Assembly (NCBI GenBank): GCA_025330725.1
Contig: JAIWND010000020.1
Coordinates: 310,001 to 374,000, forward strand
Source: Chlamydoabsidia padenii
Taxonomy: Eukaryota > Mucoromycota > Mucoromycetes > Mucorales > Cunninghamellaceae
Direction of reading: 5' to 3'
DNA length: 64,000 nucleotides
Shown: positions 49,257 to 59,043 of the stretch, piece after piece
Layout of the letters: each line of letters begins with the position of its first letter
Numbering within the stretch: the first letter of the stretch is position 1
Notes under the pieces: model-generated
The model's input: only the letters and a program-made list of their open reading frames with translations
The model's database searches: none
What the model was told of the DNA's origin: nothing
Made by a program: the position numbers and the translations under genes

Positions 49257-49455
49257 CTCATAGGCCGAAGTGGAAATGTTCCATGTTTGCACAAGATTAT
49301 TTGCCAAATGTATTATCGCACCACCTTTGGACAAGACTGGAAAAGAAGTACCCATTGACTTGTTTGCTGCTAAAAATGCTGGTCTCGTGACTCAACCTCA
49401 GTCTTATCAAGTCAGACTCATTCCTCGACCTGATTCTATCCAACTGGATCTTTAG
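47155..49455 (+). CDS. Cytochrome P450, copy C
   Basis: Same ten-exon layout as A and B. Start MLDLSKTNINGQHQVIL, anchor SAAALATGIIIYY, hinge PMPGSRLPYVG. I-helix DLISGGSDTVSVSLAWM; K-helix KEC|IRFR (ExxR); FNPDRFMDNT; FGWGR|RICPGIHL haem loop with Cys. No frame break. Exon 1 is identical in protein sequence to copy E except near the splice, while exon 4 (residues around VSLKILAPQRVRELNG) is identical to copy D and differs from E. A (TG)n tract lies in the intron at 48438-48457 and a T run of about 30 at 49222-49254. Confidence 0.93.
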
Positions 49456-49965
49456 TTTAGCGTTTCACTTGACATGTTTACTTTTTTAGATATATCATAA
49501 ATAAAACAAATAGCTTTTTTGCCTTGTGTATTACGGTGAAAAGACTTTGAATTTTTTTTTCAATCGTGGATTGCTCGTTGTGTAGACTTGCCTTGAGCAT
49601 GAAAGGGGGTTCGCCTAATCAAGAAATTCATGCAGAATCTGATTTGAAATTTAAATCCCGACTTGAAGGTGTTTGTTGGGCGTAGAAATCAGGCCAATTC
49701 GGGGGGGGGGAAGGTTGGGTGTAGGCTTTGGGTGTAGACTTTGGACGTGGAATCAGGGTCATATATGGGTGTTGCATAAATTATCCATCATAAAACATTG
49801 GAGTTAGTAGTTCCATCAATGTTTTTTTATGATTTCCACCCGATATGCAAATCCCGATCCATCCGGCGTGATGATCAATTGATCCTGGTGGGCGAAGGAG
49901 CTGAGTTAATATGGTGTATAAGTGTGTGTTTTTGGGAAAGAGTCAGGGCATTTGGATTCAACCTA
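49456..49965. other. Spacer with dispersed repeat, copy 2
   Basis: 49546-49700 belongs to the repeat family seen at 32402-32830 and 54880-55030 (TTTTTTTTCAATCGTGGATTGCTCG..., CATGCAGAATC, GGGCGTAGAAATCAGGCCAA and a G run). No gene. Confidence 0.6.
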
Positions 49966-50752
49966 TCCAGCGACAGTGATTCTACTATGTAAACTCTCAA
50001 TCAAAGTATCACTTCCCTTCTTCCTAACATGTAAACAAAGAGGATATATGGCAGCATTTCTATATACATACATAAGATAGTTTATTAACAAAGTTAAGGG
50101 AGCGAATTTATTGTAGAGCATGATAGGAAGACAACCCATCAATAATAAATAGTAATAAATAATAAAAGTAAAGAATCTATATTCAGTTACAGGGATGTTG
50201 AAAAAAAAAGTGATATAAAGTATATAACAAACCAAGATAGAGGACCAGCACAATCTTGCGTTATTTATCTAGATAGGAGAAGGGTTTGCCGAGTCTGGAG
50301 GAGAATAGGAAGTATCAGCAGGAGTAGCATTAGAGGATGTTGATTTCTTTCCCTTGAGCATGTTTTTGAGAGCCCGTAAAGCAAATACCGTCAATCCGAT
50401 CCCAGTCCAATCTTCGTCATGTAAATCACGGAGGTCACCTACAGTCATGATATCTTGATTCTGTAACTTGTTGATCCATTGATGAGCTTTTTCGGCATTT
50501 AGATGAGTAGCAATGGCACAATCCCGTACAAACACATCAATAGTGGTATCATTTGAGTATTCTGAAAAGAGAATCACAAGTGAGTAAAACAAGTGCCATC
50601 ACATTTTTTTTTTTGGTTACCTTCCAGTATATGACAGAATAATGCCTCCTGCATGGCAGATTTGTTTTCCATCAGATATAGTCAAGTCGTCGTGATCGTC
50701 GTGTTTGGAGGTGTCAATCTTGAGGTGTTTTAATGATCGGGGTACTGATATA
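49966..50752 (-). pseudogene. Inverted partial copy of the WNK kinase 3' end
   Basis: Reads [20 protein letters not shown], with indels relative to the parent, then the intron, then the SAM-like exon almost unchanged (one visible change, His-Arg-Asn to His-Leu-Asn) and the same stop and 3' flank. The kinase and OSR domains are absent, and the upstream exon part is frameshifted. It cannot encode a kinase. The SAM exon itself is intact. Confidence 0.85.
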
Positions 50753-50829
50753 AAAGAACAAAAGATGAAGTTATAGTTCGAGATACCGGTCATTGTTCCA
50801 TAAGTATAATCCACAGATATCTTGTTCAC

Positions 50830-51440
50830 CATCATAGTAACGAGAGTTCGTCTAATCGTTCACCAGTCATATACTGTTGCCAGAGTTGATAGCCTTTGTT
50901 GCCGCCCTACAGAATGAATCACAATTCATGTTTCGCCTGAGGTTCGAATGATGTTATTCCAGCCGGCGTACCCAAGAACAGGCCAATAAGACAGTACAAT
51001 AAGACATGTGCCAAAGGTATAAAAGTGTCGTACCGTGATAATACGCATGTATGCATAGAGTCGATTTGTCATGTTTGGATAGTAACGCATTGGTATTTGA
51101 TTGCTGTCATTGTGGATATTTGGCGCACTAACTAAAAGACCATTAATTCTTTTACCAGTTTACATTTCCCTTTTTACCTACCTTGAGTACTTGATCATAA
51201 AAGCCATTTGTTCGGTAGTCACCTTTTCAGCAGCAGTAATCCATATCCCGGTCCCCATTATCCATTACAAGTACAAACTTGTTGTTAGCTACAACCAATC
51301 CCCACAAAATAATAATAATTAGACCTGACACAACGCCACTTCTTGTTATTAGAATCCAAACAAACTTACCAAAGTACTTTAGCGCATCTTCTACCGAGTT
51401 GAATTCTGTATCCATTTGCAAGGTCAAATTGTTTTTTGTA
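50830..51440 (-). pseudogene. Remnant of a FAR1/MULE-like transposase gene
   Basis: The minus strand begins MDTEFNSVEDALKYFG, then a GTAAGT intron (about 80 bp), then ANNKFVLVMDNGDRDMDYCC followed by a stop and KGDYRTNGFY in another register. The pattern (EFxSxEDALKYF...NNxFxLVxxNxD...) resembles the FAR1 DNA-binding domain at the start of fungal MULE transposases. Downstream (to about 50850) only scattered fragments remain. Confidence 0.4.
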
Positions 51441-52295
51441 TGTTGTGGTGAAAGAAAGAGCAAAAAAAGGTGATGAAATTGAATAACTCGAATTTTTCGT
51501 CGAATAAGCGGAGGATGAAATATCAGTGAATATTATGTGGGAGGTATGTGGTTTCCTTTTATTTTTTCACTTACCGTTGGCCGAAGGCCCGTACCCATCC
51601 CTCTCAAAGGAGGGATGCCAGCCATATTCTCATCCAAGAATTGACTGACAAGTTGTTGTTTGTTAAAGAGGTGGGTATCCCCAAGGAAAGTTGAAAAGAA
51701 TTTAAAAAAGCTCTTTTATATGGTGTGAAAAAGAAAAAATCAGATGTTCAAAGCCCATGTATTGTCAAATTATAATTCGCATTAATGAGATGAAGCCTAT
51801 AGGAAGCCACTCGGGCTAAAGTTTACCTCGATCGACGAAAAATTAAATTTACTCGATGAAATTGATATCGGGATTTAAAATTTTGACCAGTTTTTATTCG
51901 CTGGTAAAGTTTCTCGTGGTGAAGATCATGCATGGCCACTTTTTTTTTGGTACATGCTTCAGCCCTGGCCTACCTCAACCTTGGAAAAAGCTTAATCAGC
52001 AACTTCTTGTCTGTGTGACCCTTTCGTTTGGCGGGATTTTAAATAGTCATTGATTTGCGAAGAGCGAGAGAAACATCAAGTGGGGCAGGCCACGAGTATT
52101 CATACAATGAAAACAAGAGTATCAGAACAAATAAGAAGAAGTTTTATGCTTCGAAAGCATACTATAAAATGCTATAATTTAACTGTCAAAAGATTAAAAA
52201 AAAAAATTAAATTAATGTATCACGAAAATCGAAAAAACATTCAGACTATAAAAAACAACTCCCCCATTCTTTCTCCTCTTTCTTCTTTTTGCATC
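51441..52295. other. Spacer upstream of P450 copy D, with one orphan exon-like stretch
   Basis: 51590-51715 on the minus strand is open (FLGDTHLFNKQQLVSQFLDE, MAGIPPLRGMGTGLRPT) and ends exactly at a GTAAGT donor, but no start or following exon was found. 52060-52160 matches the upstream regions of copies C and E. Confidence 0.4.
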
Positions 52296-53585
52296 ATGTT
52301 CGATCTCTCCAAGACAAATATCAATAGTCAACATCAAGTAATTTTGGCATCTGCTGCTGCACTGGCAGCTGGGATTAGTGTATACTATGCAACTTCAAAG
52401 AAACAACAGAAAGAATATGGTATCGAAGGTGCATACAAGCCGATTCCCATGCCAGGCTCACGACTTCCTTATGTTGGTAAGAATCAGGTGTATTGATTGG
52501 CTGGATTTTTATGCAGGCGGGGATTAAATATAAAGGCACTCATTTTTTCATTCCGCCCTCTCTCTTCTCCTTTAGGTCACCTTCTCTCTCTTGGTGAATT
52601 ACCAGGATCGACATTAACTAAATGGAACCAGGAATTTGGTAAAGCACATATTATAGACAACAATACGGAAGCAAGTCGTTTATGATTCGCTCGTTGTTGA
52701 TCACTTTTCCCCCTCTTTTTTAATACAGGACCTCTCATTCAACTCAAAATGGGAAACCAAAACTGGGTGATTATCGCTGATCCCTATATTGCTCATGACA
52801 TCTTTATGACTAATGGTGCGGTGGCTTCTGATAGACCTGTTCATACCTTTTTCGATTATTACAGCCACTTTGGAAGGTAAGTAATCAATATCAATATGTG
52901 TTAGTGTGGAACTAATGCAACCATTCACTAGGGGTATCTCTTGCGCCAACGCTAACAAGAAATGGAAACAAGCCCGTATTGTCTCTTTGAAAATTTTGGC
53001 TCCACAACGAGTTAGGGAGCTTAATGGTCTTGTGGTAAAGGAGGCCGACAATCTGGTCAATCAACTCATCACTATCACTGCTCGCGATGGTCACATCAAT
53101 CCTATCTCTTACTTGCAATCTTCTGCATTAAATGTGGTCCTGACAACAAACTTTGGTAAACGTGTCTCCTCCATTGAAGATCCTCTATTCAAGGTAAAAA
53201 AAAAAGTGATTTTGGATCTCACTCACACACTTGGACTCACCCTTATATATATAAATATATAAATATATAGGAAATCATGCACTGTGTAGATCTAGGTATG
53301 AAGTACGGTGAAGCAGAAGGTGATCTATCTCAATTCTTACCGGCAGTGAAGCACCTGGACTTCCTCATTGGGAAAAAACACCTATTTGACGACCTGATCA
53401 CCAACCACCGCGATCCTCTCTACAAGCGACTCATTAAAGAAGCCTTGGAAAGTGATACTGATTGTCTTCTCAAAAACGTTGTGGCACTTCAAGAAGAATA
53501 TGAACTGGATGAAAAAGATATTATTGTAATTATGGGTAAGTAGAAAATGATGTTTGCGTCTCATATATTCACCTACTTTTATTTT

Positions 53586-53624
<39 letters not shown>

Positions 53625-54653
53625 GATTAGCTGATCTTATCGCTGCTGGCTCAGACACTGTCTCCGTCTCTCTCGCTTGGATGTTTGCCATTCTCTCTCA
53701 TCATCCTCAAATCCAAAAAAAGATTCAGGCTGAAATCGATGGTTTTGTACAAGCCCATGGTCGTCTTCCTACCTTTGAAGAACGTGATCATCTGCCCTAT
53801 TTGATCTCGGTACAAAAAGAAAGTAAAGTCAACTTGGAACAGTCTAATTTTTATCATTGTACTCATTAATCCTCCTTTTAACTTCTATTCACACAGGTAT
53901 ACGATTCCGATCCTCCGTCCCTTTAGGTCTTCCTCATGTATCAACTGAGGACAGTAAGTAGAATGAATACTTTGTCAAGACTCATTCACTCTCCTCCTCC
54001 TTTTTTTTGATAGTTGTTGTTCGTGATTATTTGATTCCCAAAGGATCCGTATTAGTTGGCAACACGATTGGTATGCACATGAACCCTGACGTTTATACTG
54101 ATCCTGAAACATTTAACCCTGATCGATTCATGGACAACACTCGAACAATGTCATCTTCCGCAAATGGTACCATCAATCAACGCGACATGTATCTTTTTGG
54201 CTGGGGAAGGTAAAACAAAAATGGATTATGCGGAACTACATTAAATATGTACAATGTATTAAACCTTGACTCTTTCTTTTAACGTGTGTGTTGACAATAT
54301 AGACGCATCTGTCCTGGGATTCATTTGGTAAAGGAAACTTTTTGCTAATCCAAATTATGTATTAACTCGATCCCTCTCTCTCTCTCTCTCTTTTTTTTAT
54401 TTTTATTTTTATTTTTATTTTTATTTTTATTTTTATTTTTATTTTTATTTTTATCTCATAGGCCGAAGTGGAAATGTTCCATGTTTGCACAAGATTATTT
54501 GCCAAATGTATTATCGCACCACCTTTGGACAAGACTGGAAAAGAAGTACCCATTGACTTGTTGGCTGCTAAAAATGCTGGTATTGTGACTCAACCTCAAC
54601 CTTATCAAATCAGATTCATTCCTCGACCTGATTCTATCCATCTGGACCTCTAG
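52296..54653 (+). CDS. Cytochrome P450, copy D
   Basis: Same layout. Start MFDLSKTNINSQHQVIL; I-helix DLIAAGSDTVSVSLAWM; ExxR as KES|IRFR; FNPDRFMDNT; FGWGR|RICPGIHL. The ends of the gene differ from C by scattered residues, but exon 4 is identical to C in protein. The intron before exon 10 contains a TTTTTA repeat (54391-54453) where C has a pure T run, and the I-helix intron has a (TG)n tract (53591-53623). No frame break. Confidence 0.93.
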
Positions 54654-55287
54654 TTTAGTGTTTGACTTGGCATGATTACCTTTTTTATATAAAATAACCC
54701 ATCATGAATAAAACAAACATCTATTTTTGATTGTCTATCTGTAGCAATTATGTAAATTATGTTGGGAAACCGATGTCCCAATATAAAATCGACATAAGCG
54801 AGGATGGATCACCTTTGCATGAAGTTGGCCGTAAATTTCAGGCCATTTCGGGCGAGAAAAGGTTGGACGAGAAGTTGGGCGTAGAAATCATACCAATTCT
54901 GGCAAAAAAACTTCGGGGGGGGGGTTCAAACGTGAATAGCTCGTCGTGTAGACTAGCTCTGACTGTGAAAAAGGGTTCGCCTAATCAGGACATTCATGCA
55001 GAATCTATGTTTGGAATGTATATCCCGACTTTCAGCACAACCCAAGTCGGGGTCTGAACATCCACTATTTTTTGGGAAATGCCAAGGGTTCGTGGGAAAT
55101 CTTGCAGAAGTGATCCATCCTCGCATGTGGCAATTTCATTTTGAGATGTCAGATTCTAAATGAGTGCTACAAATAGACAATTGGGGGCATAAAAAAAGAT
55201 GTTTGTTTTATTTATGATGTTGATAAAAATACAAATAAAGGAGACATGTCAAGATAAACACTATATTAGGGGCTCCAGATGGATTGA
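54654..55287. other. Spacer between convergent P450s D and E, with repeats
   Basis: D and E share 3' flank sequence (CATCATAAATAAAACAAACATC type) facing each other. Between them lie dispersed repeat copy 3 (about 54800-55030) and an outer fragment of the inverted-repeat arm (GGGGTCTGAACATCCACTATTTTTTGGGAAA, 55048-55101). No gene. Confidence 0.6.
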
Positions 55288-57544
55288 TCAATTCAAAGGA
55301 GAGTCAGGTCGAGGAATGAATCTGATTTGATAAGACTGAGGTTGAGTCACGAGACCAGCATTTTTAGCAGCCAACAAGTCAATGGGTACTTCTTTTCCAG
55401 TCTTGTCCAAAGGTGGTGCGATAATACATTTGGCAAATAATCTTGTGCAAACATGGAACATTTCCACTTCGGCCTATGAGATAAAAAAAAATAGAGGAAT
55501 CGAGTCAATACATGATATGGATTAGCAAATAAGCTTCCTTTACCAAGTGGATCCCAGGACAGATGCGTCTATATTGTCAACACACACGTTAAAAGAAAGA
55601 GTCAAGGTTTAATACATAGTACATATTTAATGTAGTTCCGCATAATCCATTGTTGTTTTACCTTCCCCAGCCAAAAAGATACGTGTCGCGTTTATTGATG
55701 GTACCATTTGCAGAAGATGACATTGTTCGAGTGTTGTCCATGAATCGGTCAGGATTGAATATTTCAGGATCACTATAAACGTCAGGATTCATGTGCATAC
55801 CAATCGTGTTGCCAACTAATACAGATCCTTTGGGAATCAAATAATCACGAACAACAACTATCAAAAAAAGGAGGAGGAGAGTGAATGAGTCTTGACAAAG
55901 TATTCATTCTACTTACTGTCCTCAGTTGATACATGAGGAAGACCTAAAGGGGCGGCAGATCGGAATCGGATACCTATGTAAATAGAGTTTAAAAAGGATT
56001 GATGATGAGTACAATGATAATGAGTAAATTATTTCAAGTTGACTTGCATTCTTTTTGTACCGAGATCAAATAGGGCAAATGATCACGTTCTTCAAAGGCA
56101 GGGAGACGACCATGGACTTGTACAAAACCATCGATTTCAGCCTGAATCTTTTGTTGGATTTGAGGATGATGAGAGAGAATGGCAAACATCCAAGCGAGAG
56201 AGACGGAGACAGTGTCTGATCCACCAGAGATAAGATCAGCTAATCAACACACACACACACACACACACATACACACACACACAAAAAAGGTAGGTGAATA
56301 TATGAGACGCAAACATCATTTTCTACTTACCCATAATTACAATAATATCTTTTTCATCCAGTTCATATTCTTCTTGAAGTGCCACAACGTTTTTGACCAA
56401 GCAGTCGGCATCACTTTCCAAGGCTTCTTTAATGAGTCGCTTGTAGAGAGGATCGCGGTGGTTGGTGATCAGGTCGTCAAATAGGTGTTTTTTCCCAATG
56501 AGGAAGTCCAGGTACTTCACTGCCGGTAAGAATTGAGATAGATCGCCTTCTGCTTCACCATACTTCATGCTTGATTCTACATTGTGCATGATTTCCTATA
56601 TAAAAGAGTGAGTCCAAGTGCGTGTGACCCGAAATCACTTTTTACCTTGAATAGAGGATCTTTAATGGAGGAGACACGTTTACCAAAGTTTGTTGTCAAG
56701 ATCACATTTAACGAAAAAGATTGCAAATAAGAGATAGGATCGATTTGACCATGACGACCAGCATCAGTGATAAATTGATTGACCAGATAATCGGCTTCCT
56801 TTAACACAAGACCATCAAGTTCCTTGACACGTTGTGGAGCCAAGATTTTCAAAGAGATAATACGGGCTTGTTTCCATTTCTTGTTGGCGTTGGCGCAAGC
56901 GATACCTCTATCGAATGGTTGTATTAGTTCCACACTAAGATATATTGATATTGACTACTTACCTTCCAAAGTGGCTGCGATAATCAAAAAAGGTGTGAAC
57001 AGGTCTATCGGAAGTCACCGCACCATTAGTCATGAAGATGTCATGAGCAATATAGGGATCAGCGATAATCACCCAGTTTTGGTTTCCCATTTTGAGTTGA
57101 ATGAGAGGTCCTGTATTAAAAAAGAGGGGGAAAAGTGATCAACAACGAGCGAATCATAAACGACTTGCTTCCGTATTGTTGTCTATATTATGTGTTTTAC
57201 CAAGTTCCTGGTTCCATTTAGTTAATGTTACTGCTGGTGATTTACCAAGAGAGAAAAGGTGACCTAAAGGAGAAGAGAGAGGGGAGAAATGAAAAAATGA
57301 GTGCCTTTATATTTAATCCCCGCCTGCATAAAAATCCAGCCAATCAATACACCTGATTCTTACCAACATAAGGAAGTCGTGAACCTGGCATGGGAATCGG
57401 CTTGTATGCACCTTCGATACCATACTCTTTCTGTTGTTTCTTTGAAGCTGCATAGTATATAATGATTCCAGTTGCCAATGCAGCAGCAGATGCTAAAATC
57501 ACTTGATGTTGACCATTGATATTTGTCTTGGAGAGATCGAGCAT
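55288..57544 (-). CDS. Cytochrome P450, copy E
   Basis: Inverted partner of copy C. Start MLDLSKTNINGQHQVIL; I-helix DLISGGSDTVSVSLAWM; ExxR KEC|IRFR; FNPDRFMDNT; VFGWGR|RICPGIHL-type haem loop. Exon 4 is its own version (VKELDGLVLKEADYLVNQFITDAGRHGQ). The C-terminus changes to RPDSPLN before the stop at 55288, closer in wording to A and B (TDSPLK) than to C and D (PDSIQLDL/IHLDL). A (CA)n tract lies in the I-helix intron (56246-56283). No frame break. Confidence 0.93.
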
Positions 57545-58090
57545 GATGTAAAAAGAAGAAAGAGAAGAGACAGGTGTTTTTTATATTCTCAATGTTTTCG
57601 ATTCTCGTTGAGCTTTTGTCATTTTATAGTATGCTTTTTAATATTACTCAATGCATAAAACTCTTCTTATTTGTTTTGATACTCTTGCTTTCATTATATG
57701 AATACTCGTGACCTACCCCACTTTCTGTTTCTCTCCACTACGGGAAATGATATCGGGAGTTTCAGAGATATCTTGCATAACGTCTTTTTCGGTATAATCA
57801 CCGTTTTAAAACATCATGCCGCCAGAAATACATAAAAACAAGTGATATGATATGATATAATTTATTGGTTGGTCATCATGGACCGTTAACATTGCATTAT
57901 TGCTTATATACTATTACTATTATATTGCTAAATATATACATTACATAATAAATGCCACCAGTAAATACCGAATGGGACTTGGGATCATTACAACGGCGTC
58001 GTTTTGCACCTTCGTAAACGAACTGAAATGACGTTCGGCTAAGATATCTAAAAAGGGATAAAGTATTTTGGTTAGCACGATGCCATGTAT
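57545..58090. other. Inverted copy of the Q-rich gene / P450 promoter spacer
   Basis: Matches 46608-47154 in reverse orientation, with small indels, over the whole length. Confidence 0.75.
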
Positions 58091-58839
58091 TTAGTTGCTT
58101 CTGGAGCTATCTTCCCGCAGGGTCAGTGCTGGTCGGTGATGATTAGGTGCTGTATAAAGGATAAAGAAGTGTGAGTAAGTATGGCTTGTTTGTTTAGATA
58201 CCCTCCAAAAAAAATACGTACCTATCGCTTGACCCCGTTGGTACTGTTGTTGATATTGAAGGCCTGTGAAAGTGATAAAGTGTGAGTAAGTATCATTTTA
58301 TAAATTCCAAATAAAAAAAAGTACGTACCTATCATTTTCTCCAGTTGGTATTGCTGTTGTTGACATTGTACTTGTTGGAAAAGTTGTTGTTGGAATTGTG
58401 CTATAATAAAAGTAAAACAAAATAATATCATTCCAAATGTCATGATGTCTCTCCTTTCTTTTTTTTTATAACTGTACCTTGTTCCAGGAACGGGCCGCTA
58501 ATAATAAAATCGGCGAGTTCAAGTTGATAGCTGTTCTTACCTTTTGTGTACTGCTTTTTGTCTTGCCATGTTTCTGGTAGTCGTGTACATTCTGCCATTG
58601 TCGTCTGAGTTGTTCCAAGCAAAACCATTTATTTCGCAACAGTTTAGTGGTGTCCCTTTGGCCACCGCTTCTTCTTGGAATTTGTCAGTCGTGTCCAAAT
58701 CGCCCCATCTTTTTTCTTCTGGTGTCGCACGGAGCTTCTGTCGTAACGCTTTGAAGTTGATTCGTTTTAAATTTTTCACCATGGCTTGAAGGCGGCAGTG
58801 ATTACCATCAGACCAATGATTCAACAAGTAGCGCATCAT
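58091..58839 (-). CDS. Q-rich micro-exon protein, copy 2
   Basis: Inverted copy of the gene at 45861-46607. All five exons, their splice sites and the reading frame are kept. About eight residue changes are visible in exon 1 (for example LKQNNFKALRQKLHA to LKRINFKALRQKLRA). A base change makes a second ATG, so the start may be one codon earlier (58839) than in copy 1. A LINE 3' end lies about 60 bp upstream of the start, so the original promoter beyond that point has been lost or displaced. Confidence 0.7.
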
Positions 58840-59043
58840 AACTGCCGCTTCCGTTTGGTTAGGTTAGGTTAGGTGAATTGTAAATAAGAAAGGGGTTTTT
58901 TTTTTGTAAAGGTAATTTTTATTTATAAAATTGAGCCACGTGTCAATTGAGGGACGGGGTTCGGAATCAAATAAGTATAGATAGACTAATGAGAGAGAGT
59001 AAAGATAAAAGGTCTAAGTTAAGGGACGAGAGGGGTCACTAGA

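Noticed and set aside
54391..54453. TTTTTA tandem repeat as a regulatory array
   Set aside because: Intronic microsatellite next to the polypyrimidine tract; copy C has a plain T run at the same place.
33111..57544. Secondary-metabolite gene cluster
   Set aside because: Five P450s are present but no polyketide, peptide or terpene synthase, transporter or cluster regulator; housekeeping genes lie between them.
58857..58874. TTAGGT x3, telomere-like
   Set aside because: Only three units; two units are present at the matching place of the unduplicated copy (45825-45840), so it is ordinary promoter sequence and not an interstitial telomere.
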